The notes under the pieces were generated by a model. That model worked only from the letters and a program-made list of their open reading frames with translations. It ran no database searches and was not told the DNA's origin. Shown here one piece after another: positions 1-12,047 of a DNA stretch of 64,000 bases (the first letter of the stretch is position 1; each line of letters opens with the position of its first letter). Position numbers and translations under genes: made by a program. Source of the stretch: Rotaria sp. Silwood1 (taxonomy: Eukaryota; Rotifera; Eurotatoria; Philodinida; Philodinidae). The stretch is taken from contig CAJNOP010000012.1 of the NCBI GenBank assembly GCA_905250075.1, positions 558,001 to 622,000 of the forward strand. Reading direction: 5' to 3'.

Positions 1-17
1 TTCTTTACGTCACTTAC

Positions 18-2154
18 GATTACTACTAATCATTAAAACTGAAGAACCTGTTACACTTGGTGATACACCGGTTGTATTACATTGTGGTCGAAAAACTCGA
101 TCAGGACAAAAACATGCATATGCATTTATTAGATCATAACATGTACCACCTCCCAAACTAAAATTGAAAATAATAAAAATAAAAATGAAAAAAAATTGTT
201 TGTTTACCAAGGATTTGAAGCACATTCATTAATATCTAGTAAAATAAAACAATGAGAAATTATAAATAAAATCATTGATTTTTATTTTGTACTCAACTAT
301 TTTCACAATAAACGCCTGTATAACCTTCTCGACATCGACATGCATAGGTTGTTCCACCGACTAATACACATTGACCACCATTACATGCATTTCTTGATAA
401 TGGACTACATGTCGAAATAGATGGAACAGCATTACCATTTGTTTCTGAACCATATTTTGCATTATGACCAAACATTAATGAAACTATTGGAGTAGTTGTC
501 TGTGGTGATGGTATTGTTGGTAATGCATAGAGATTGCGAGTTGAATCTAAGTTTTGGTTTTTTTTTTTTATTCAAACGATTAAAAGAGCTTCAATAATAA
601 AAACAAAACCTACTAGTTGAATTGCATGATAGACTGAGTGTACCATCTGGACAAATACAAACATAAGAAGGTCCATTTTGATTTAATTGATAACAAATAC
701 CAGTGGAACAAGGATTTGATAAACAACCTGATCTTGTGATACGGACTATTTGAAGAGAATACTTATTTATTTATTATTTGAACAATTAAATATTTTTTTT
801 TATTACCTTCACAATTTTCACCGGTAAATCCTTCATAACATTGACATCGATATCCAGTTTTACCTGATAGACAACGTCCATTTGTTTTACATGGATTTGA
901 TGAACAAAAATCAATTTCTATAAAAAAAATTAAAAATTGTCATTGGTTTTCTAGTTTATTTAATTCAAAAACAAACCTCGTTCACATCGCAGACCTGTAT
1001 AATTAGGAGGACCTATGAAAACAATATATATATATTCATTCTAATTCTTATTAAAAACATTTCAATTCTATTATATACATTGACAACAAGTGGAGCCAAT
1101 TTGTCCAATAGTGCATGATGGCTCATTAGCTGAATATGGTAAACAAGTACCACCATTCTTGCACGTTAAATGAGTACAAACTGAATTCGTTGCTATTTAT
1201 AAATATAAATAAAGATATCTTTAAAATTTATTCAATAAGATATCCTTTACTTGGACATGTATCAATAGTTGTAAAAGTAATACCATCGCTTTGACACATA
1301 CACATATAACCTTTTGGAGCTGCTGTTAGAGTTAAACATCGTCCTTGTGGTCCACAAGGTAATGTTGCACAAGGATCTAGAATTTCAAACAAGATTAATT
1401 TTTATCAAGAATAAAAAGTAAATGTTTACTTTTTGGTGTTGAACAATTTGCCATTTGAATAGTACCATCATGACATCGACAAATGTATCCATTGAGTAAA
1501 TTTGCAGTAATTTCACAATCTCCAGGACCACATGGATTCGGTAGACATGGATCTAATGAAAGAGAATGTGTAAAAAGAATTATAAAATCTAATTCGTCAT
1601 TTCAAAACTATAGATATTATAATTAGTGAAATTTTCTTTTCTTTTTTTTACAAAATCAACATACTTGGATCAGCACATTTAAACACAGTATTTTGTCCAT
1701 CTGGACATTGACAATAATATGGTAATTGTACTTGATTTGTTTGAATACATTTACCGAGTGGACCACATGGAGATGATTGACATGGATCTAAGATTATACA
1801 AATATGTTATATCTTGACTAAAATTTCTTTTCACAAACAAAAAAAAACTAGACCTACTCTTAAGTTCTGTACATAAAGTACCATTCCATTCAGGTAAACA
1901 ATGGCAAAGAAAACCATTTTCCAAGTCAATACAGGTACCATTATTAGCACATGGGTGCGATGCGCATTCATCTAATTCTAATGTTACAAACAACTACACG
2001 TTTTTTTTGTTCATTCGTCTCAAGTTAAAAAACTACCTTGATCACATGTCGGTCCGACAAAACCCGGATCACATTGACAAGTGAATGAACTAGAAGTATT
2101 CGGAATACATGTACCATGCTTATTGCATACATCTGGCGTGCATACTATAGAAGA

Positions 2155-2185
<31 letters not shown>

Positions 2186-2341
2186 CGTATAGTATATTAT
2201 AAATAGAATCCACTACATTCTATATTCATAGATAGATCTACTATACGTACTTTGAGCATTTGTCATATCATTCATGAGTGAAATAATGATTAAAATTGTT
2301 AAAAACATCCATGATGATTTGATGATGTTTTTCGATGCCAT
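18..2341 (-). CDS. Secreted multi-EGF-domain protein, 3' end open
   Basis: Thirteen exons can be joined in frame: 2341-2251, 2144-2037, 1971-1858, 1787-1665, 1552-1430, 1376-1251, 1192-1079, 1012-977, 917-807, 745-614, 546-298, 235-208, 157-18. Exon 1 encodes a signal peptide (MASK start, hydrophobic [10 protein letters not shown], then TNAQ). The rest gives ten EGF-like modules, nearly all with six cysteines, for example [14 protein letters not shown]. Most modules occupy one exon and almost all introns are phase 1. No membrane segment is seen. The last exon either stops at TGA (12-10) or uses a GTAAGT donor at 17 and continues outside the window; at least 498 residues are visible. The product is extracellular and probably an adhesion or ligand-type protein. 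The EGF type is too generic to name an orthologue. Confidence 0.85.
2154..2178. repeat. (TA)n microsatellite in intron 1 of the EGF gene
   Basis: An uninterrupted run of TA dinucleotides followed by further TA-rich sequence, located just behind the branch and acceptor region of the first intron. Confidence 0.8.
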
Positions 2342-2807
2342 AGTTCAGAAAAAGAAATGTTCTGTAATGAAAATTAAAGTAAAATTGAAAAAAAAATTAA
2401 AGATAAAACGATATGGTTGTTTGTCTTGACAATGCTCTCATTGTATTCTCTCAATTATTTTCGTAGTTTAAATGAATCAAATGTCATTTGATCCTGAATA
2501 GAGACGAGACAAATATTCATATTAATACAAAGATTCTCTAGTATCTTGTAAACAAGAATAACATGGCTTCATCACAGACAGATATTGCATTGTGTGTATA
2601 TATATATCTGACAATTATTCTTACTAGAAGTCTATGATACTTACTGATACACTGTTCGGCGTGTGAGACTACTTAGTGTATATGGTATGAAGAAATGCAC
2701 GATGAAATTTCTTTCTCACACTGTATCTTTAAGTACAACTAATATTTATTGTATTGAAAAAAGTAGAAAAAAAAGGAGACCCGAGAGAGGAGAGAGAGAG
2801 AGAAATA

Positions 2808-2960
2808 GGTATGTGTCAGTAAACAACGACGATTGTCATTCCAATACAAATAACCCACTTTTTGTCCTATTTATCAATACCATCATCTATGTAGCCGGCT
2901 GCTCTTACCTTGAATGCCGGTGTTCAATGTATTAATGATATGCAAATGATCAGTGAAACA
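2808..2960 (+). repeat. Diverged duplicate block, copy A
   Basis: This block shares ordered similarity with 5864-6012, about 3.06 kb away in the same orientation. Both begin with TATGTGTCAGTAAACAA followed by ATTGTCAT at the same offset, and both end with a match around ATTAATGA and ATGCAAATG. The middle is more diverged. Both copies keep the octamer ATGCAAAT. Confidence 0.55.
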
Positions 2961-5863
2961 GAAAGAAAAAAAGAAAAGAAAAGAAAAGAAGAGATCCGTT
3001 TATTGTTTCATTACTCATATATGCACATCTATTGTGATCAAAAAGAAAGAAAGAAAGAGACTGAGAGACAGTTCACCTTGTTTTCTGAGTCGGATTACGG
3101 ATTGAACATTATCATCATCATCATCATCATCCTATCGTACATATAGACAAACACTTTTGATCTATAGTCTCATAAAAATTTCTATGCGAGATTAAAGCGA
3201 CTGTATTTGTTAAACAACATCACAACAAAAACGATGATGTGTGATTACTTTTATATTGAAAAAGAAAAAAAATACTTTGATTAAACACTCTCAAAATTTT
3301 GTAATAAGAAAATAAAAACAATCAACTAGAGATAGTTGTTTCATAGTATAATAAGTTTTCGTATATAAAAAGAGCTAGATATTGTTGAATCATATATTGT
3401 TCTTCTCATCCTAATGAATAATGTGTGACTGAAATGTTACTATTGACACAAAATATTTGTCCATTCTTCTTTATAAACAATATCTTTTTAAACATTCTAG
3501 TATATAATTGTATGAAATATAACATTTTGTACGTGTACAAATATTTAATTAAGAAATATCTGCTTTAGACTTTCATACTCAATTGAAATCATTCTTAATA
3601 TATAAAAAAAACATTAACAGAAAAATAAGAATAATATTTGATAAAAATATGTTATTTCTATACATTAATATGTTCATTATTCAATACAATCGAGCAGATG
3701 AGTTTTTTAATATTATGAATATTTAAATTAAACATTCATTGAAAAGTTAATGTTCATTGTTTTAAACATTATTGATACATCGTCATTTATATTTAATCTT
3801 AATTTTTGATGTATGATCACGGTATCATTATTCTATAAACGAATTTGTTTGAACTTAATGAATATACTTATGTGTATGATAAGAACAGTAAGAACTGGCA
3901 AAACATTGAAGTTTTTTTTTCAGATTAATGACAATTTTAAGGTCGTACGCATTACAATCTATTATTAAAATGAATATGCATCTCCTTGTACATTTATCTA
4001 TGTCACTATTCAAATATTGATTTCATTAGTGCATATTCCAGATTTATCATAGTGTTGAGTATAAATTCAAACAAAAAGACTTGAGATGTCATTGATTGAA
4101 ATTTGATCTGAAGATAAACTTCAAGTAATATTATTTTTTTAAATTTAACAAGTAATTAAAATAGAAGTTAGATATTCAAATATGACATGTCCAAAGTATG
4201 TAAACTGTACATTTTAATGATATTCAATATTTTCATGTTGATTTTACATTTTACATTCATGATTATTACATGATCATCATGGATTATTTATAATGAAAGA
4301 AAAGGATTTGATTGATTATGTAATTATATATTTTGAAAGACAGAATAAAAATGTTGAACTTCTAAATTGTTTTAGAACATAGCTATTAAAAGTTTTTTTT
4401 TTCTACGATAAATACTATTAAAGATTTCCTATTTTCTTCGAAACTATTCTGTCAAATGTAAAGTTAATTAACGTATGCATGAAGATATTGAACAAAAAAA
4501 CAGAAACATTCTCCACATGAATGATACCATTGTACTATAGGTATATTGTCATCTTAGAGAACCATACTCAGATCGATTTTTTTTGTAACTGAGAAACCAG
4601 ATTGTTAGTTGTTTTCTATGAAATTTTGCTTGTCAGATATAATTTGCTAAAACTGATATTATAATGGATTGTATTACATCTAAGTCACATTCATAAGTAT
4701 AGTCTTCTTTCTTCGTATAATTCATTGAACATTTTAGAGAGTGATACTTATGAGCATATAAAGTGTTTGTACAAAACTATTGCAGATGGTTTTTATAACA
4801 TATTCATAAACATTAGACACGAATAACAACTAAAGTTTACTTTTAGGTTTTAAATAGAAACCGAAGTAAGAATCATATATTATCATCGCTTTCTCTAAAC
4901 AACTTCTCTTAATACAAGAATTAATAAAGAAATGAACTGTTTTTTGTAACTAAGTTATTGATCAGATCAAACAACGGAAGAAAATTTTTATTTCTTAATA
5001 ATAATCCATATTTTGCTTTTCATCTTGCCACTATTAATTGGACTCAAAAAGTGACAAAAAAAACTAACTTTTAAGTCTTTAGCATTGATATTGCTCTTGT
5101 ATACAACTGCTTCTCTTACAGTTTACGTTTTTACACTAATGTCTTATTTCATAGAACATTATGTTAAGATTAATAATAATCTCATGACCGGATATATGTC
5201 ATCATTAGATGTGAGACATAATATCTCATTTAATTTTTCTCTAATCTTATGCATATATATATATCTTACAAAAAAAAGAAAAATTAATAGTCTAAGTCAT
5301 GTGAATGCATGTTTCGATAACCATTCAGTTCATTTTTTTGTCTTTTTCTCACTATCACTTTCAAGGACTCTCGTGTTCTTAAAGTATGAGATTATATTTA
5401 TTCTAAACACTTTAACATAGAAAAAAAAATCATTAATTTTTTTCACACTATGAACAATCCCGAAGAAATTCAATAAGATATAACAACCAACAGTCTAGCA
5501 TATATGTTCAGCATTTATTGATAAAACTATTGAGTCGCTTCACATTTGCATCTATAACTCTATATCATCAACGTGTTAACGTGATTGTCAAAAAAGGACA
5601 ACTTTACGAATCCATGAAAAATCATCAATAATATATTCGACTTAACATATATGCTTAATATAAAATTGATTCATACAATAACTTCATTGAATAATTTGCT
5701 CGATTAAGATGACGATTACAATAAAATGTAACTGTTAAGAAGAAATCTCAAAATTTGGTTAGAAAAATTTTTGTTGATTTAGCATATAGTAGCTCAATAT
5801 ATTTGCATGGCAGATGATTTATTTTTCTTTTTGCTCAATATTTGTTGACATGAAAAGAAAAGT

Positions 5864-6012
5864 AGATATGTGTCAGTAAACAATGGCAATTGTCATACGC
5901 ATATAAATAGTTCATCTTCTGTTTTGTTAGTCTCTACTATCAATATAATCACATCTTTATCCTTGAGTTTCATTGTTCAATTGATTAATGACATGCAAAT
6001 GGCGAGACAAAA
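5864..6012 (+). repeat. Diverged duplicate block, copy B
   Basis: Second copy of the block at 2808-2960, same orientation, with shared start, shared end and a retained ATGCAAAT octamer. No coding potential is visible in either copy. Confidence 0.55.
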
Positions 6013-8148
6013 GTAGAAAAACAAAGATTATCAATATTATAGTTTATCCTTTTCTATAGTCTTCATACAGGATGTTTAATAAGTTTTGAGTCGCTGCAAG
6101 TAATTTTTGTTTCTGATATGCTTTTTACAGTAGGCTAAACCGATATTTATAGCATACAATCGATGATCAGAAAGTTTTTATATGAGAACGTTTGTTCATT
6201 TTTGACCCGCTAGAACGTATCAAAAGCTGCAAGTTACCATTAGAATTTCATGCTCTTGTTGAATATAAGCTTAGAAATTTTGTCTCAGTTTTTGTTTGAA
6301 AATAGTGAAATAATCTTTGAAAAATTAGTTTGGATCAAAGTTGTAGTCTGAGATGTTCCTAGTGAACATAGGCTTGCTTGTAAACGTTTTAGATACGTAA
6401 AACTATAGATCCAAACCAGATTTGGAATATGCGATTAAAAATTTTTTGTGTCTTTTTTGTGAAGTTTTTTGAAAGACCTAAAAAATTAGTTTTAGTATAG
6501 AGTTAACAGGTTTTTGTTTACTCTTTAAGTTCCTTTTCGAACATGCTAAAAATTGTCCGAATCAATCGTTTTGTAAATTGGATACTTCGTTACAAAGTAT
6601 GATCTTAAACTAAATTGTAGCTTTTATCCAATCATTTTTTCAAGAGCTCTTTCAATTTAGAACGGTTTTCAACTTCTCAAAAATTAAGTACTTAAGAAAA
6701 ACGAAAATTGAGGGTTCTTGTCAAAAGATAAAAAATACTTCAAATAGTACATTTGGTAGAGTAGCTTCTAATCTACAAGATGATGTACAAATCAAGATTC
6801 CAACTTTTATTTTTGAATCGCAATTGCGAAAAAAAGCATGACAAAACGCAGAAAACTAAAAGTTATCCATTTTGAAAGATTAATCGAATAATTGCAATTT
6901 TTTCATTCTTGCTGTTTGTGAAAATAATTCAAAAGTTTTCCTATGAATGTTGTGTCAATTTCATCTGTGTGACAAGAAGAGGAAGAATGCATAGAGTAGA
7001 TTTAAATGTCTAGTGTAATAGTCGCAAAAAGTGCCAAAAACTCGATTCTTCACTCCTATAATTTCACTACAAATAGAGGTATGTTGAACTCTAATGGCAA
7101 GGCGTAATTAAAATTTGATCGATCTTCATGTAGAGGAGCTAGAAGTTCAAGATGAATTTGTTTCTTTAGATTAGGATATCTCAACATTGAAATTAAACCT
7201 CATGACATTAGACTCCTCATTTGATACGTTAGTGCTGTTTCTATCATCAATAAAGTTTTCATGTCAAATGGGTTTTAGTAGGCCTGCTTTATGAAATAAT
7301 CTTTGGATAATCTGTACATGAGGATTGATGGGAATCGTCAAAAAGTGACCGATATCTCAGATTAATTTTAACCCATTGTCTTGAAATTTTTTTCTAAACG
7401 ATTATCCTGTTCTAATAAAGTTTTTCTTGAAAATTTCACGATAGAAGCCATCAATCAAGGATAGATTCGTGCTGAGATCGTTCCACACAATAGAGGCTTC
7501 TCCGCATCTTAAGGTTATAACAGACTGTAATATACTATTTGTGACACAATACAAATATGCGAACATTTATGCGTTAAAAAGAAAATGGATGTTAACGCAT
7601 TCAAAATACTAGAAAATCAGAAAAGTGTCAAAAAAAAATTTTTTGGTCCTTGTCGACCTTGGGTTGCTGCTTGCAATCAGAGTTTTACCAAATTCTACTT
7701 GAAATCAAAATATCAGACAAAATGATTAGAGTTTTGTATATTTTTTATTGGCTATCATTTTCGTGGTCAGTAGAATAAATGAAACGGTCAGTAAAAATTT
7801 ATATAAATGATCAGTGGAAATATTGAATTGTCAGTAGTACAATGGTCAGTAACTTATTATAAAATGGTCGGTAATTAATCATAAAATTGCTAGTATTTTA
7901 TATATAAGTATCAGTAAAACAATTAAAACTTGATAAGTGAAAATGCAGATTTTGACAGCAGAAAAAAAATACCCCTTATTGGTATAAAGATCAATTTAGC
8001 ATAAGAAAATTAAATTTAAATAAATAGAAAAAACTAAAGAGTAAATAGATAGGAAGAAATCCAGAAGATCATTAAATGGATACACAAAGAATAAAAGGGA
8101 AAAAGAGAATGAAAATCAATTATTGTACTAGCAAAGTAGCTCTAGCCT

Positions 8149-8331
8149 TTACTGGTCTATCTCTTCTTTTCTTTTCTTATTGGTCGATACTATTTTTACC
8201 GCCAATAGTTTGCAATATTTCCAAGAAATAGACACATCGACAACGTCTTTGCATATGTAGTTCTTAAAAAAAGCTGAACAGTTGCATTTGTTGTTTTCCG
8301 ATCTAAATCCTGTTCCACTTTCAAACGCCAA
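8149..8331 (-). pseudogene. SWIM zinc-finger fragment, MULE transposase-like
   Basis: The minus-strand frame reads NKCNCSAFFKNYICKD, then KYCKLLAV and the basic KKRKEE before a stop. This matches the CxC...CxH arrangement of SWIM fingers at the C-terminus of Mutator-like transposases, except that the final His is Asp, so the metal site is probably broken. No upstream DDE catalytic part was found. I call it a relic; a neofunctionalised SWIM protein is unlikely at this length. Confidence 0.45.
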
Positions 8332-8400
8332 ATATCAAATTATTTTTTAGTTGATTAAAGGCTGGCAACTTTTTATTTACATAATTATTTAAATCAGTTT

Positions 8401-8634
8401 ATGCAATCGATTGCAAATGACGAGTTGGAACATAATATTGTTTCGAAGCATCATCTTGCAAGGGAACCTACGGTTTTCGTTGATTTAACATATTGATACA
8501 ATAAAGTCTGTAATTCTAAAGATATTGTCGATTCTATAACGAATATTTCTGCATCAATTGAGGAAGAACTTCGTTCACTTCGCCAATTATCGACAATGTT
8601 TACAACTATTGCCAAAAATCACGATAAAGCATGA
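8401..8634 (+). pseudogene. Broken plus-strand reading frame, unknown
   Basis: From ATG at 8401 the frame runs 31 codons to TGA (8494-8496), then stays open in the same frame for a further 45 codons to TGA at 8632. The second part reads like a coiled coil (ASIEEELRSLRQL). Its codon character is unlike the surrounding AT-rich DNA. It lies inside the transposon with iterated ends, so it is probably an internal gene remnant. I do not recognise the family. Confidence 0.4.
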
Positions 8635-9120
8635 TGCTCTCTAATTGTTTCATTAGCTTTGTTTGTTTTATTAATTGCTTTTCAGACGTTTTTTTGTTAA
8701 TGTGAGGATGACACTATAATATATTTCGATTTTTATATTTACTCTTTAATATAAATTATTTCTTAAAATATATTAACAAAACAATTAATTTAATAACTGA
8801 CTATTTAAAGAATTCACTGATCATTCATTGTTTACTAGCCATTTATTTATTTTACTGACCATAAATTATGTTCCCTTTTTTATTTAGTAGCAAGATTTCT
8901 TGCGACTACTGTATATCTACTATAAAAATTACTGTGTTCTATTGAAAAAAAATACATAGGAAAATAATATTACTTGAAAGAGATCTAAACTAACTAGACA
9001 CTATTTATCAATCGATTTCTTCAATTAAATTCATTAATTCATTTAAGAATATGAGATCTTTTTTATTGAGTTTACATTGAAATATTTATATACATAAAGA
9101 TAAATATTCCATCGGTTTTT

Positions 9121-9450
9121 TTATCCAACACTTGGTTCAGTGGTTACTTGATTATTTTCATCGACATAAACACGAACACGTTCATCATCAATATCACGTG
9201 TAGTTCTGGATCCTGGCCCACAGACATGAACTTTCGATAAACCTAAACCAATATGATCAAATAGAAAAGAAATTTCTTGTTTTTAAACTTTTATTTTACC
9301 AGATTCTTCTTTAATTAGTTGCACAGCTTCATCACCTGTTTTACCTACTAATTCTGGCCAACATGTTTTTGTTGTAGATGTTGGCATTTGTATAAAGCAA
9401 ATCAATATGATAAAGAAATAAAAATATTGTAAGCGATTAAAAACTAACAT
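9121..9450 (-). CDS. Secreted potato inhibitor I-type (I13) serine protease inhibitor
   Basis: Two exons, 9450-9300 and 9242-9121 (phase 1 intron of 57 bp), encode 90 residues. The first 21 or so form a signal peptide (FFIILICFIQ core). The mature part has CWPELVGKTGDEAV, then LSKVHVCGPGSRTTRDIDD and RVRVYVDENNQV, the complete I13 fold including the C-terminal beta strand. Counting back from the conserved RVRV strand as in eglin c, the inhibitory loop is T-T-R-D, giving Arg at P1 and Asp at P1', which suggests trypsin-like targets. The two mature cysteines sit where some family members have a disulphide. A T-rich AG lies 14 nt before the start. The role is extracellular protease inhibition, in digestion or defence. 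Confidence 0.9.
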
Positions 9451-9793
9451 GCATGCCTTAATCTACAAAATGAATGAAAGATAAATTCAATATTATTATC
9501 ATTATGAATAATGTATCATGATAAAAAACAATTTTCGTATTGATAATAATACTAATAATTTATGTGTTTTAATGAAACACAAGAAACTTTTTCTTTTGCT
9601 CAAATTAAGTAGAAAGAATAAGATAAATGCAAATATCTACAATAGTTACAGTTGATAACCCGTTGACAACATTAAAATCTTCTTGTACGTTTTAAAGAAT
9701 TTTTAAGAAGAGAAAAAAAAAAGCAAGACAAAGAAAATGACGTACACAACTAACTAAAATATAGTCAAAATAGTAATATTGAGGAATAGACGT
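9451..9793. other. Intergenic, inhibitor to MICOS gene
   Basis: About 340 bases of AT-rich sequence between two minus-strand genes. It should contain the promoter of the inhibitor gene and the 3' end of the MICOS-type gene. Nothing else is seen. Confidence 0.6.
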
Positions 9794-11378
9794 TTAAAAT
9801 TTTTTTTCTGTGTCCAACGATGTTGGACTAACATTATCATGTGTTTTAAATAAATGTTGATCAACTGATGTACCTTGTTCATAATCATGTTTAATTGCAA
9901 CACTTGATTCATTTGCAGTTTTTCCTGTATGCAAAATATGATCTTTATTGTCGATAGCTTTTGATAATGGATTTGAAGTCGTTTCTACAAAAATAAAAAT
10001 CATTTTTATATATAAAAACAATTTATTCACATTTATATATATTTAATTTTACTATCAAAAAAATTTTTTGATTCATTTTTAATCCTAATATAAACTTGAT
10101 CAAATAAATTCGCTGATTGTTTTGGATAACAAGCACTAAGTGCAACAGCTATAGCAACAGATGAATAAAGTGTTTTTCGTATAGGACCACCTTTATGACC
10201 AAAAAGAAAACCACCAAGACCAGCAATTGTTACGACACCAACTTTTGGTAACAATGTTTGATCATCACGAATATAATCAATTGTAGCTATAAAAATTTTA
10301 AATTAAATGCTCATATATGTAAACTACTGATATTAAATTCCTTGCTTTAAAGACCCATTTTCATAGTACAGTCTGCTTTTTAAAAGCATGAGCAACGATG
10401 CATCGCACTCGAAACATACAAGGTACGCTAATGTGTTAGTTGTTATGCAACAAAAACCTTTCTTTTTAAAATTGAAGAACAGGTTTTTGTAGAACTTGAA
10501 ATTCTCTAATTATTGATCTATGAATGAATTGTTTATGAATAGTAAGTAAGAGAAAAAATTCCCGTTACGTTTACTGCAATTCATTATGATCCACACGTTA
10601 GGAACAAAGAAATTCTCATGTTACTGAAGAATAGATTTAAAAATCGATTGTAACTGATACAAATCCTTATTGAAAATCTCGATATGATAGTAAAACAAAA
10701 AGTTTCGTTTTAGAACATAAGCATGCCTCTCGAAAACTTCACCATAGATATAGTTAGTGAGATTGAATCTATTCTAAATTTCTTGAAATCGTCTGTCATA
10801 GGGTTAAAGATGTATTAGCTAATTGTTTTTTAATTAAAAGACTAATGAAATTTTAACTAAATGCGAGTTGAAAGAGTCAATAATATATTCATGGAAAAAG
10901 AACTAACTCTTATAAAGAATCAAAGATGGTCATGTATCGTTTTTTGTCTATATTATTTTATAATGATAAATCAATTACCTTTAGTATGAGCTTCACCTGT
11001 TTCCAATCCACGAGCAATTCTTAAACGTAAATCCTATATATAGTTTTCAATTAAGAAAATAAATAGAAAATTTTTATAAAAATATACAAAAAACAAAACC
11101 TTATTGTCGTTCCATATTTGTTGTAATGATTGTCTTGTTTGACTAATAGATGCATAAAGCCAATGATTGTTATTTGTTGGTTTTCTTTCATCATCATCTA
11201 TTCGTGGAACATAACGATAAATATCATCATTTTTTGGATCACAATAGACTGGTAACTAATATGAAAAAGAAAAAGACAACAAGTGTTCTAGTTAATAGTT
11301 AAAGAAACTTACATCACGAACGCGTACAATACGAGAATTTTGTGTGGATCGAATATTATTGTCTGATGAACTTGGCAT
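9794..11378 (-). CDS. MICOS complex subunit MIC26/MIC27-like (apolipoprotein O family)
   Basis: Exons 11378-11313, 11255-11100, 11034-10998 (in-frame model), 10286-10053 and 9984-9794 give 227 residues. The core KVGVVTIAGLGGFLFG, the basic HKGGPIRKTLY and the second hydrophobic stretch SSVAIAVALSACYPKQ match the two-helix inner-membrane hairpin of the APOO/APOOL family, which helps shape crista junctions. The N-terminus contains LPVYCDPKN and the C-tail is polar. Exon 3 needs attention: a second donor 19 nt downstream (GTAATT after 10979) would include GEAHTK, which looks like the conserved helix, but shifts the frame by one. The upstream GTGAAG donor restores the frame. Intron 3 (10287-10997) is about 700 bp, unlike the others. 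Which of the two paralogues it is cannot be decided here. Confidence 0.82.
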
Positions 11379-12047
11379 TGTTTGATAATAATAAAGGATT
11401 ATCTAATATATGAAAATAAGGTTTTCGAAATCAATCATACTGGTAGTCCAAAGAAAAGTAGCAATTTGTTGTCAGTAAAATAACTGACCTATGATAAGCT
11501 ATGACATTATACGACATCTATAGAGTTCGAATTTCATTCAAATTATCGTTTGAATTTTAAATTTTTGTGAAATATTTGATATAGGTTTCAAGTGAATATA
11601 ATTCTGAACAGAATTTAACATTTCTACAGTAGAATTGAACAGCTTTATAATATCCAACAGGAATACCTGGTACTTTTGCATTTCATAGAATATGTTAATT
11701 GAATTATGTTTTTATTCAATTTCATTTGAAACAGCATCATGGAAATAATACGATTAATTTCAAAAAATATTTACAACACTGTCTTTATTATTATTTTTTT
11801 TTGTTAAGTCAAAAAATATTCGACAATTGACAATTATTAATTGAATGCAACATATTTTGACTATTAAAGTTTTGTCCAAAATATATTAATTATTTTCAGG
11901 AGAATGATTCCCACCTCCCTTGATCTTTGAAATTCATTCACACTCACTCCAGTGACGAGTTTCGCCCTACTATACTTCACATTTTATTTGTTTAATCTTA
12001 CTGTAAAACCATTCATACAAAGTCGAAAAAAACATAACACAAAAAGA
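11379..12047. other. Intergenic, nothing recognised
   Basis: AT-rich sequence upstream of the MICOS-type gene and downstream of the next minus-strand gene. No open frame, repeat or RNA gene was seen. Confidence 0.55.

Larger units (their letters stand above)
2342..7763. other. Gene-poor region with simple repeats
   Basis: No open frame here looks like a gene. The first 300 bases should hold the promoter of the leftward EGF gene. GA-rich runs lie near 2785-2812 and 3035-3060, and an ATC trinucleotide run at about 3111-3130 explains the short open frames there. A diverged duplicated block (about 2808-2960 and 5864-6012) is listed separately. From about 6060 to 7760 the sequence looks like old, noncoding mobile-element debris, but no ends or coding region were identified. 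Confidence 0.5.
7764..8861. mobile_element. Decayed DNA transposon with iterated inverted ends
   Basis: The left end (7764 to about 7930) contains about eight degenerate copies of GGTCAGTAAA spaced about 20 bp apart. The right end (about 8800-8861) contains four copies of the same motif in inverted orientation (TTTACTGACC and variants). The interior holds a minus-strand SWIM-like zinc-finger relic (8149-8331) and a plus-strand reading frame broken by one stop (8401-8634). Iterated subterminal repeats and a SWIM finger are both known from Mutator-like elements, so a MULE relic is the best guess. No clear target-site duplication was found. Confidence 0.55.
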
